A stretch of DNA of 64,000 bases. It comes from Microbotryomycetes sp. JL201 (Eukaryota > Basidiomycota > Microbotryomycetes). The notes beneath the pieces were generated by a model that was not told the origin of the DNA, searched no databases, and saw only the letters and a list, made by a program, of their open reading frames with translations. Below, piece by piece: positions 46,101-56,631 of this stretch. Made by a program: the position numbers and the translations under genes. The stretch covers positions 1 to 64,000 of the forward strand of contig JAQYUZ010000021.1 of assembly GCA_033819885.1 (NCBI GenBank), written 5' to 3'. Numbering within the stretch: position 1 is the first letter of the stretch; each line of letters opens with the position of its first letter.

Positions 46101-47056
46101 AACGGTCCTGTGAGAGAATGGATGAGCGCCGACCCAAGCAAGTCTGTTGCAAGTGACGGCCTTACATGGTCGACGGTCAATTCGTCCAACTCATCAGCAA
46201 GTTTGTCTATCGAATCGAGCGCGGCGTTGTCAGGTTGCATGCGCGGCTCGCCCAACCCGACTTCTTCAGGTGTGGCGGTTCCGGCATCTGCTGCAGAGAG
46301 CGCATCAAGTTTGGCGAGCAGCGCGCTCGAGTCTTGACCTGATGACGCCGATAAGTTTTTGAGCAACGACCTGTTTGTTTACAGGCAAATGCGATGTCAG
46401 GGTTCGGCGTGTCCAAATGGTCGTCAGTGCTTCGGTTGCGAGCGCTGAAAGGGTCCGAGCAGTTTGGGCGACGTAAGCGCCCGGCGACAAAGGCCGAACT
46501 TGATTCGGATGGCGGGGGGGAAAACGATAGAATGCGGCGAGCAAGCGAGAGGAGATCTATGACAACTCGACAAGACTCACTCCATGGCCTCGAGTCTGCG
46601 TTCTAGAGATGCGACGTAAGATTTTGGCGGTCCACGGCGAGTCGGTTGTTGCTGCGGACGCGAGAGTGCAGGATGGGCGTTAGCGCTTGCAATGTCGTCC
46701 AGAGATGCGATAGGACCATGTTGCAAGGGAAACACGAAAGTGCCGACTGACTGTGAACGTGCATGGTGCGCCGGATGATGCGCACAACGCGCATGGCTCG
46801 CCGTCTCTGCCAACTCCGTCGCACCGCACCTGCACACACACACACGCGGGGCTCCTCGTCAGCGCGACACACCAAGCGCGGCACACTGGAAATCGCACAG
46901 ACTTTTCGCTTCCGGCAGGCGTCACCTGCATGCACCAGGGTCACGATCTGTCAGCGTCCGGGGCCTGCGCTCGGACTCGGACAACGGTTCTCTCTCACAT
47001 GCACGCGACACGCGCGGCTTTGTCGCCGGCTTGGGCCCGCTGTCGGCACTTTGCAT
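43184..47056 (-). CDS. Zn2Cys6 fungal transcription factor
   Basis: This is a nuclear DNA-binding regulator of the Gal4 type. The binuclear zinc cluster is assembled over two introns: SRAC, then DACRKRK, then VRCDGVGRDGEPCALC with C-SSGAPC, giving all six cysteines. A short linker (PRRRGPPKSYVASLERRLEAME when read toward the next exons) is the usual specificity/coiled-coil element. The middle holds the fungal_trans domain: HPLSMVEQAMSDEHRREAYV, LAQHLVDVFFANFNRYYSFL, SALGRPLAINDDDYDL and SITKIQGIVLRTLYGMKSEI. The C-terminal third is Ser/Pro/Asn/Gly-rich, probably an activation region, and through a last intron ends FGDFDFGPLADFGLSNNSQS. The start is MQSADSGPKPATKPRVSRAC; an in-frame ATG at 47152 is an alternative. 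The target genes are unknown. Confidence 0.85.
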
Positions 47057-47454
47057 CGCCCAGAGAAGCACACGAGCGTGCACCTCGTGCAACTCGAACA
47101 ACGCAGTGGGCGATCGAGTCAGTCGACCATCTCGCGCAAGCAAGTCAATCATGTTCTCGATAGGAGGACTGCGTGTGCATGCATCATATTGCAAGTTCCC
47201 GCCAACCGTCAACTAGTGAAAGCATCATTCAAACAAAAGCAGATGGGCACTCTCACTTTTTAATTGCCAACTCGGAGTAATGATCGCCCTTCATCGTCAC
47301 GCGTGAAAGCGATCGGCGACTCGTTGGCGTTCTCGCACAAACAATCAAGCATCGCCCAGCAGAGGCGTGGACCTGACAGCCCAAGGTCGGCTGGTTGCTT
47401 GACTGCTGTCAGCATCCTCAGTTGCGCGCGCGTGCCCTGCAAGGCCCGCTCCTC

Positions 47455-47478
47455 GAGCGAGCGAGCGAGCGAGCGAGC
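47455..47478 (+). repeat. (GAGC)6 microsatellite in the SEC59 leader
   Basis: Six perfect copies of GAGC end seven bases before the SEC59 start codon. It is a tandem repeat in the presumed 5' UTR. Confidence 0.9.
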
Positions 47479-47484
47479 ACGGCG

Positions 47485-50400
47485 ATGGACTCGAGCAGGT
47501 CCACACCGAGTGCAACTCCGCCGGACTCGCCTCGCGCAGGCTACTCGCAGCTACGTGGATTCACAGCAATCAATGGCCCTCAGACGCACAGGCACAGGCG
47601 GCCACGGAACAAGATTCAGTCAAAGAGGCCGAGGTTCGCGCACGCCAAAGAGTCGTACATGGCCAGTGCATCGGCCAGCGCGTCCGACACGGACGAAGAC
47701 GACGAGGACGAGGATGACACGGGCAGCGATTCGAGCAAGACCGATGACGCCAAGCACGGACCGAGGCCCGAGCGCCCCGACTCGGCAGCAGCAGCGTCAC
47801 TGTCGACGTCCAGTACCGCCGCTCTTTCGGCAACAGTAGGGACCGCCGGCGATTTGGAATCGGACGCGACAGTCAGGCGCTTATTGTCGCGCCGACCGAG
47901 TCCGCCGTCGTCCGTCACTGACTCGCACGGTCGAGGCGAGTACGTGCTCGTTGAGCGCAGGTCGGCTCAGCAGCTCGGAACTAGCACAAATAGTACAACC
48001 AGAGACTCGAGAACGGCGTGGTCAGTGTGGCTGCCGGATTGGATCCGCAGGCGGGCCCTCGACCGCAAACGAAGGATGAACTCGCCGACGAGATCGAGGA
48101 CACGGGCAGGCGCGGGAGGCACAGGTCCGACACATGGTGCAGGGTCTAACAAGTCGGGACGCGTGACACCGCCAGAGCCGTCCCCGCCTCTGACGATCGA
48201 CTCGATCCAGCCAACGTACAACCCGTTTGCCTTGTTTCCGATCCGGACAGAGCTCGTGCCGGAAACCATGCTGCTTACGGGCGCGCTTCTGCTCGCGTTG
48301 GTCCGACTGGCGAGCATGACGCCGTCGGCCGTGTTTCCTGACGTTCCCCATTTGCCACTCAAGTCGATGGCCGTCGGAACAGTGCTCGTACCACTGATCG
48401 CCCTGCTCCGCCGACACGCGCACTACTACAAGGCGCCGTTCACTGACGAGCGAGGCTACCGGGACGCTTCAATGACAGACGATGGCGTCGCGGCCGCATT
48501 GGTCCTGCCAATTCTCATGGCGACAGCTTGCATGTGGGACACATACAACACGTACGCTCGCGGCATCCCCGCTGAAGTTGGACTGCGAGGCATCGGGCCA
48601 CTCGTGAACGTGTGGGAAACGTCTGGAGTGCACGCGCTATCGAAGCGGAACCCGCTATTCAACTACAAGCAATTGCTCTCGCCGCTGGCCAACGTACGGA
48701 CCTTGTTGCGTGCCAGATCAGAACTCGTTGTGCTTAATTCTCTGAACGCCCTGGTTCTCGTGGCTCACCTGATTTTGTCCGAAACTGTGCTCAAGATCGA
48801 ACGTTTGCCCAAAAGCAATACGAAACGATTCTTCGGCTCGATGGCTCTGGCAAACGTCATCAGCGGTGCCATCTACTTTACACTTCTCGCCTGGCATTTT
48901 GCAAGTGCGAGTAAGTCTTGCTGCGGCCTAAACTTTTAATCCAAGACTGATGTAGGCCTTGTTGTTTCGTGAGCAGAGGGACTCCTGATCTCGCCATTCG
49001 AAGCAGCAACGTCTGCACTGATCCAGCAATCGTCTCTGTACTTTGTGTCTCGACTTGCGCGACGCGGGTTTTCGCTCGGAGAGATGTACACGATGGCGGC
49101 TGCAGGCAATGCGCTTTGTCTCGAGTTCTGGCGATTGACGACTGCTAGGGTCAGTCGTTCGTCGTCATAGCTGTCCAGAGTTCGTTTGCTAAATTCTGCT
49201 CGAGCAGTGGTGGTACAAGCGAGGTTACCCAAGAGTGCCACCGACGTTCCGTTTACCAACGCCGGTCGTTGCATTTCAATCAGTCTTGATCCCTGGAGCG
49301 TTCTTGTCCGGGTTCTTGTTGTCACCTCTTCTCGTTGTCAGCCGTCACATTGCTTCAAAACCAAGTCACCGTTTGCGCGTAAGTCTGGCTACTTTAAACA
49401 TCAATCTGAAGCCCTCCTGAAAACTGGGTCGCGTTTTTCTCTATGTGCAGTGGCCCACCGAACGAGAACGTCACCGTCGCTTGCTTGCGGCCGGAGTTTT
49501 TTTGGGCCTGTTTGGGATTACGTTCTTCATGCTGGGCGGCTGGGCTGGTTGGCAACTCGGTCGAGGTTTGCGTCGGCCTTGGTTGTGGGCTCTTCGTTTG
49601 ACATACTACGGTGGTGACGGTGTCGTTGTCAAGATTCCAAACGCGAAAGGCTGGCAAAGATGGAAACGTATCTGGCTAGTTGCGTACTGGGGCGCGACGA
49701 TTGTGGCCGCGATCGCAGGTTGGCAAACGAGGCTCGTCAGAGCGAGACGGATTCGAATCAAAAACGGCTCGTCTGCTTCGGACAAGAAGAAGTCTTCAAT
49801 TGCACAGACAACGAACGATATGTTGGTGCGTAATTCGGCGAGAGTTGGCGCCGAGAACGCTCGAGAAGAGAAGCGCGTGCACGCGAGCTTGAACATGCGT
49901 CGCAAATTCTTCCATGCTTTGGCGGTTGCAATGTTTGTTCCCGGAATTGCCATCGATGTCAGTGACGATGGGCGATCCTTTTTTTTTTTTTTTTTTTTCG
50001 GTGGTGAACTGGAATCAGTCGCTGAAACCATTTGTCATGCAGCCCGCGTTCACATCTCTGGCGTTCTCTGTCGCTTTTGCTGTGTTTACGTTTGCCGAGT
50101 ACGCCAGGTACTTTGCCTTGTATCCGATCGGCGGACCTCTGCACGTGTTCTTTTCGGAGTTTGTCGACTCGAAAGACAGTGGACCGGTCATTCTCAGTCA
50201 CTTTTACCTGTTGACGGGCTGTGCTGGAGGGGTTTGGTTGGAAGGTCGAGGCATCAACAGGTTCACGGGCGTGCTCGTGCTCGGCGTTGGAGATGCGATG
50301 GTCAGTCTGATTTTCGGTCAAGCACAGTCCCGACCGAGTGAGCGGGACGCCTTGATTGACGCCTTGATGGACACAGGCTTCGATCGTCGGCAAACACTTG

Positions 50401-50670
50401 GGCAGGATTCACTGGCCTCGCTCGCCAAAGACTGTCGAAGGTTCAGCCGCTTTTGTTTTGTCGATCGCCGTGTTTGCTTGGGTGTTTAGGTTGACAGGCT
50501 TGACGGACACGTTTTCGGTGAGTTGTCAGAGTCATGTTGCAAGGCTTTGCCGGAGTTGACGAAGGCGTGTTGCTGCGCAGATGCCGAGGTACTTGGTGGC
50601 GACGACGTTGTCTGCGCTGCTCGAGGCCAGCTCGAACCAGAACGACAATCTCGTCATGCAAGTTGTGTGA
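47485..50670 (+). CDS. SEC59: Dolichol kinase SEC59
   Basis: This ER membrane enzyme phosphorylates dolichol with CTP, supplying the lipid carrier for N-glycosylation and GPI anchors. The long N-terminal region (about 200 residues) is polar, with an acidic run DTDEDDEDEDDTGSDS. Then come many membrane helices (ETMLLTGALLLALVRLASMT, GVAAALVLPILMATACMW and others). The CTP-transferase-like C-terminal part has NMRRKFFHALAVAMFVPGIA, FAVFTFAEYARYFALYPIGG, SHFYLLTGCAGGVWLEGRGI, TGVLVLGVGDAMASIVGKHLG (over an intron) and KTVEGSAAFVLS. It ends NQNDNLVMQVV. About seven introns; one carries a 20-T run (49979-49998). The C-terminal motifs are diagnostic. The N-terminal extension is longer than in yeast Sec59. 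Confidence 0.92.
49979..49998 (+). repeat. 20-T run inside a SEC59 intron
   Basis: Twenty uninterrupted T residues lie in the intron between GIAID and PAFTSLAF, about 20 bases after its GT donor. As a homopolymer it may vary in length by slippage or sequencing error. It is not coding. Confidence 0.85.
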
Positions 50671-50971
50671 TCGGGTTCATGGCTCCTTTTGCTTTTAGCT
50701 GACACTGCATGGGCGTCGTCGCAGCCCGATCTTCATGTGGTCTCTCGTGTCGCTACTCAAGTGCTGATTACGGCGACGGCTTTGTTTATTTTCTTTGCGA
50801 GACTTTTTCTCTCATGTGCATGCTTCTTTTGTTGACACGTTTAGCAAACATACACGAGATTCGTTTCTGCTTGCAACATGGCATGTGCGTGCTGTTGCAG
50901 GCCAAGTCACGTGGTTTCGGCGGCCAAACGCTTTTTTGAGTGTTTCGCTCGCCCGTCTCTGCTCTGACAAG
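50671..50971. other. Spacer and NOP15 promoter
   Basis: About 300 bases between SEC59 and NOP15 on the same strand, T-rich toward NOP15. A frame open into NOP15 lacks an ATG. No other signal. Confidence 0.5.
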
Positions 50972-52507
50972 ATGCCAAAGCAGACAGCAGCGTCCGCGTC
51001 TTCACCTAGCCAGAAGAGAGTCCGCATCGAGTCTGCCGGTGCAGCCTCGTCTGGCGCACGTCGTCGCTCGTTGTCCACCGCCAAAAACGCGTCGACAAAC
51101 GACGCAAACGACGACGAGAACGCAGCAAAGAGCGCACCATCAAGCAAGGACACGCAAAAGTCCAACAAGAGCAAGATGGGAGTAGAGTTGATGGATCTGA
51201 GGGACAAGGCAAGGGATTTGGGCAAAGTTGAAAAGTTCAAGTCGAAAGACTCGCCGAAACCGGCAAAGAGCGCGCTTAAGAAGCGCAAGAATGATGCCGA
51301 AGATGATCAAGAAGAGGATCACGATCGGGCTGCTGCTGCTGATGGAGGCGATCACGACGACGATGAGGACGAAGGCAGCGACAGCGACGACGACGACGAT
51401 GACCTCGACTTTTTGAAAGGGTTCGAAGAGAGTGACGATGAGGACGACGGACAAGACAGCTCTGATGAAGACGACGACGACGACGACAATCGCGCCGCCG
51501 GCGAAGGTGGCAAGGTGAAACCAAAGTTCGACGCCAAAGATTTGCCACAGGTCAAGGGCAAGGAAAGCGCCGTCCAAGCAAAACTAGAAAAGAAGGAGGC
51601 CAAAGCAGACAAGAAGAAAAAAGTGCGCCATCGTAACCGCGATGCTGGCTGTCAAAGCTGACCGTTCTCGGCTCGTTCAAAGGCTCAAACAGGCACGGTC
51701 TACCTTGGCAGGATACCTCATGGCTTTTACGAGGAAGAGATGCGTTCCTACTTTTCGCAGTTTGGTCAAGTGACTCGTTTGCGTCTGTCACGCAACAAAA
51801 AGGTGAAGTCTACATGCGCGCCGTACTGTTGACGAGCTAGCTGGCTGATTCTGGCCTGTGAAACCGATCAGACTGGTCGATCAAAGCACTATGCCTTTAT
51901 CGAATTCGCCTACGAGTCCGTTGCCAAGATTGTTCAAGAAACAATGGACAATTACTTGCTCGCAGGACACATTCTCGTGTGCAAAGTTGTGCCGAATGAT
52001 CAGATCCATCCAAAGATGTGGATCGGCGCCAATCGCAAATACAGACCCGTGCCCAAGGCGAGACAGGACAGAGTCAAGCGAATTGCTGTAAGCCGATTGA
52101 TACTTCGTTCAATGCTTTGTCGGTGCTGACAAGCTGGCGATTTTTCAATTTTTTTGGGGGATTCGGTAGCCAAAGACGGATGAACAAAAAGACAAGATCA
52201 AGGCGCGTTTGCTGAAAAAGGAAGAACAGAAACGCAAGCAATTGGCTGAGCTCGGCATCGAGTATGACTTTGCTGGTTACGCTGGCAAGGCGACCGTGGA
52301 CGGCGCAGAAAAGGGTCAGGTTGAGCCAGAGAATGGCAAGAAATCGGCAAAGGGCAAGGTCGTCGGAAAGGTCAAGGAGCAAGCTACAGGTACAAAACGG
52401 GTCAATCAGGTAAGTCTGGTCGTAAAGTTGTCCGGACGCGCAACCACAAGCTGACGACGGTCTCGACTACCCAGCCCGCCAAGAAAAGGGCGCGCAAGTC
52501 TACCTAG
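50972..52507 (+). CDS. NOP15: Nucleolar RNA-binding protein NOP15 (NIFK-like)
   Basis: This is an RRM protein of pre-60S ribosome assembly. The N-terminal half is disordered and highly charged: [20 protein letters not shown], then Lys-rich and long acidic runs ([40 protein letters not shown]), typical for nucleolar proteins. After an intron, the RRM reads [20 protein letters not shown] (RNP2), [19 protein letters not shown], and [20 protein letters not shown] (RNP1), then [19 protein letters not shown], the Nop15 post-RRM segment. The tail [20 protein letters not shown] is conserved in Nop15/NIFK. It ends [10 protein letters not shown]. Four short introns were placed. Nop15 acts with Cic1/Nop7 around ITS2; that role is inferred from the family. 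Confidence 0.9.
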
Positions 52508-52587
52508 ACTAGACATTCGCTTGCTGTACTTGTTTGTCATCTTCTTTGTACAACGTCCATGTCATTCTACTCTTGCACCGCAACGTG

Positions 52588-52809
52588 CTACAGGCCTACA
52601 AAACTCGCTTTGCCACCCGGGTTGTGCAACTTTGTCATGGAAATCAGAATGCGACCACCATCTGCGTGACTTGAGAACGTGCCTTCCGTCTCTCCGTGAC
52701 CGTTACCGATGATGGGCGAAGGTGCAGACTGGAAGGCGTCGCCCATTTTAGGTGACTTGGACGTGTTGCCCCACGCTCCACTGTTTGCAGGAAATCCTTC
52801 AGCAGACAA

Positions 52810-52849
<40 letters not shown>

Positions 52850-55766
52850 CTTGCAAACGTGCCCGAATTGGGCGGCGAGGCGCCGATACGATCCGAGGCG
52901 TTTCGAAAGGTCAATGCGGAGGCGTTCAGGTAAGCGGCCGCAGACCATTCGAACCATACCTTGCGTTTGTTGCCATCGACCATGCGCCAGATCTGCACGT
53001 CAAGCTCAGAATTCGCGGGCAAGTAGATCGGATCCTGTTTCATGAGTCGGCCCGGATCAGCCTGGCCGTCCGTTTTCGTGAGAACAAGCCTCAAGAACTT
53101 GCCATCAACGGGAAAAATATCGGGAACCAACTCAGCATGTCGCCGGCGGCACGTTCCGGGTGTATGGACAGCGTGACGTCGCCGTAGAGCACAGCTTCAA
53201 AGTATCCTGCGAAACCGTGACACGTGCCTGCTCGAGGAATGTGAAACGTCAAATGCGCAGACCGAGCGTTGTGATGGTTCGTCAATGGGAGCCCTGGATA
53301 CAGTTGCATATAACGGTGAGCCTCGCGGTTGCGCTCGTCCGGCAACTTGAGTCGTCTCACCTTGATCATCAACGACGACGTCAGGCCTAGGATGGTCGAA
53401 AGTCCAGCACTCTTGCACTCGCTCTGAATCCAATCGTCCACCTTGCGCGGCCAACATGTGGTATGCGGAAAACATGACGACGTATGGCTGCTCTGCGGGT
53501 TTGGCGTCCGTAACAGAAGTCGCTCCAGAAGCGACGGGCACCGTCACTTCTTGGTGCAGTTTTGACGTCGATATCGGCGTCAGATACGACGTGTAGCTCG
53601 ACGGAATGGAAATGCCATCAGCTGTGTCAAGTTGCTTGTCAGTTTCCGAGCTCGGACAGCGCTTTTTGAAACTTACGCTTCAGGCATCGCATGACCCCAT
53701 CCAGACATTCAGGGCTAAGCTCGTTGTCGCCAAAGGAACCGAGCAATTCGCTGACAATGATGTCTGCCTTCTCGCGAGGTTGAAACCCTCGCATATCAGA
53801 AAAGACTAGGCGTACTGCGCTACCCCACTCGAGCGCAACGCGTTCTTGCAAGCTGGATAGTCCAGAACAGTGTCAGCCTCGCCGGGCGGTCGCTTCTTAG
53901 AAGACAGACTGACATGACGAATGCGCTTGGGTTTTTTTCGACGGCTGTCAGAACGATGCGACGTCTTGAGCGCTCGGCTGCACGCAGACACCCTGCGACG
54001 AGAGGTCCTCGACCCGCTCCAACTACAAAGATAGTTCTGCGCGACGCTGCGGGAGTCAGAAGCGCCGTTACAAGACTGCATAGATCTACTGACACTGGAA
54101 CGTTTTCCGGTCTGTCCATGAGGGCCGCGTAAACTGCCTGCTCGTACTGTCGGTATTTGATTGGATCCTTCTCGAATCCTTCATACGTCTCGCCCTCAAG
54201 ATTGTCCATCAATGGTTGTAGGGGCTGTTGCAAGTGATCCATATAACCTTGAGCGTACTGTTCTACCGGGTCGAGGGGACCGGCTCTGCGATGCAAGTGG
54301 CGAACGTATTGTGCGTACGCGTTAGGCCCTCCAGCAGCGTGCAATCCCCTGGCCGTGCCGGACAATATCACCGTTGGATTGAACTGTTTAGATAACGGCT
54401 CAGCCGTGGATAGAGCTGAAAAGGCTCGGTGAAAGCTGACCTTGAAGAGGCTGCCAAGGAATGACTGCATGCTTTTTGACAGTACAGGGTACCCCTTTGC
54501 GTTTGGGATGAAGCTTGTGCAAGGCAAGAAGATTTGTTTGATGGGTTCTGCGGTCCACCGTCCAAGACTAATGTTTGACGGCAGCGGTGCGCCGAGGTCG
54601 AGGGCTGTGAGGCGTCAAGATGAGCAGTTATTTTGCAGCTGTTTCCCGAGAAACGTACTCAGCGATAGCCGCGGAGAATACCCGCAAATGTTTCTAATCG
54701 TGTTCCATGCTTCCCACGTCTCCGAATGATCTTCGACAAAGCTAGTCGATGATTGCGCCGGGGTTGTTGGACGGTTTGTCAACTCTGCCGCGCTGTATTC
54801 GGCGATGGGCATGCGGACAGAAATCTGTGAGAACGTAGTCAGTGAATGCAACCGATGATGACGAGAGCTGCGCCGAACATGAATGTGCCAACTGCTAGCG
54901 AGAGCGGCATTGATTGCGCGAGCGTAGTCGGTAATGAATTCGCGGTTCTCGGGCCTCGGCGGTGGCAAGACGATTGTGGTGAGGGACAAGTATGAGGCAT
55001 ACGTGACTTCCTGGCGTAAAGCCTGCACGTGCACATGTCAGCTCGGGTCGCATTTAGGTGGGGTAACAAACGGACCAACTCCGAATCAAATCGAATGCCT
55101 TCGACCGGACTGTCGAGCTCGAGCCAGTCGGATGCGAGCACCAGGAGGTTGCCTGCTTCCTCTGCGTGCGAGACATGAAGATTGTTGAGCACGAGTCACG
55201 GTATGTCGAGTGGCAAACTGACCGCTTCTTGTCAGATTGACCTCGTTTCGCCTGAAACCTCCGCCGGCTCGCCAGGCCTCTGCCTCAAGTTTTGACGATT
55301 GGTCTTGTTGCAACAAGTGCGCGCCTCCGGACTGTGCAGCGAGATCCATCTCTGTCGCGCTCGACGTGATCGTGCACATGCGCTCCCATCGCTCTTGCCA
55401 ATTGCTGTTTGTCAAAGGGATGCACACACCGTCATACTCTGTCCTGCTACTCGCTCCTGTCCATCCTTGAGCTGCTTCGGCTGGCGTCGGCTCGTGTGCA
55501 GGCGTGTACAGAGTTGCAGCGACAAGGCGCGACAGCGGCGTCCCTTCTGGCGGCATAGGTGGGCCATAGCCCGAGCCTGTGCCGACAACTTTGAGAGCTT
55601 GAGTGCTTCGCTGGTTTCCGGTGCCGGCGAGCGGCAGCAAGTCTTGTGTCAGATGTAGTGCGATCGGCAGCCGCGAAGCTGCGAGTTCGGACAGCGACGT
55701 AAGTACAGGCCTGTGTCCTGCCAGCCAGTCAATCTGTCTCTCACTTGAAGCTTGCGAAGACGCCAT
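52588..55766 (-). CDS. PRMT5: Type II protein arginine methyltransferase PRMT5 (Skb1/Hsl7)
   Basis: This enzyme makes symmetric dimethylarginine on Sm proteins, histones and others. The N-terminal TIM-barrel region begins [20 protein letters not shown] and includes [15 protein letters not shown] and [11 protein letters not shown]. The catalytic core has [20 protein letters not shown] (SAM site), [10 protein letters not shown] and the double-E loop [20 protein letters not shown]. The beta-barrel has [20 protein letters not shown] and [13 protein letters not shown] joined to [20 protein letters not shown] by a GC-AG intron (53102-53035). The end [18 protein letters not shown] matches the conserved PRMT5 terminus. 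Unusually, 12 consecutive glutamines and a Gly/Ser/Asn-rich stretch stand between FEWSAAAYL and that terminus. About ten introns. It is convergent with NOP15, 80 bases apart. Confidence 0.93.
52811..52849 (-). repeat. (CAG)12 tract coding polyglutamine in PRMT5
   Basis: Twelve uninterrupted TGC units on the plus strand read as twelve CAG codons in PRMT5. No synonymous interruptions are seen, so the tract could change length readily. Confidence 0.95.
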
Positions 55767-56631
55767 AGTGACGTGCAAGCGGTCCGCGAGAGCTCAGGTT
55801 CGGCGTTGCTCGGGCGGTGCTGGACGCAAAACGCGTGACTTTTCGAACCGTGCTGTAATGTCACGGCTGTTTTGTCTTCTCACGTGAATGTATTGATAAT
55901 TTGGCGCGTGGCTCGCTTGGTTCGACGCGGAAAATTTTTGCTGACTGGATGCAGAACGCAGGAATCTCCTCGCATTGACACCTGCACGTGATTGAGCTCG
56001 AGCTACAAATTACACCCGACAAGCACCGCACAGGTAAGACAAGAGCAGTTTTGGAGATGCATTCCTGTGAAGTCGAAGCAGCATGGTATTTGCGAAGGCT
56101 GGCTATCGCGCGCAGAATCGCGCTTGGAAGAAACGAGTTTATCTGATCGGAGTTGTCTTGTGTGATTGATGTATCATTTGTGCCGGGCGTCCGTGGAGCG
56201 AGTGTGCGGCGATCACTCATCCTCGCAAACTAGCGAGAAAGCTAAGTGAGCTGGGAAACGACGAATCACGACTCATCAAATGTATTCGAGTCTTATTGGG
56301 CGGCACTTGAATAAAGCAGAAGCGAATGGACCCTGTATTTTAACGGCTTCTTCCTCGAAGTACTTGCCAGGAGCAAGTGCCCAGCTCATCTTTGCTCGTT
56401 CTGCTTGCGAATCTGCAGTTTTGGCATCGCCTCGAAAGACCCGGTTGGAAATTTCCGTTAGTTGAAGAGGTCCAGATGTTGTCGCCATATATCGAGTAGA
56501 AAGTATCCACAGATAGACGAGTAAATCGAGGAGAAAACTAGTGGTTGCAACAAATTTTGCTCGAGGTACTGATTAGGCAGCTACGTAAGACGTGCGCCAA
56601 AGAATGAAGAGAGACAGTATTCAGGACAGCT
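55767..56631. other. Gap upstream of PRMT5 with weak small minus-strand ORFs
   Basis: About 865 bases. Two ATG-initiated minus-strand frames deserve mention: 56488-56276 (70 residues, MATTSGPLQLTEISNRVFRG) and one from about 56085 opening MLLRLHRNASPKLLLSYL, which has the look of a mitochondrial leader and a possible intron after it. Neither leads to a recognisable protein. The PRMT5 promoter must lie in the left part. Confidence 0.35.

Noticed and set aside
46831-46846. Short CA repeat
   Set aside because: It lies in an intron of the Zn2Cys6 gene as part of its polypyrimidine/acceptor region on the minus strand; simple sequence without further meaning.
52709-53187. Plus-strand frames with poly-Cys, poly-Ala or poly-Leu
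   Set aside because: They are translations of the CTG repeat antisense to the PRMT5 polyglutamine.
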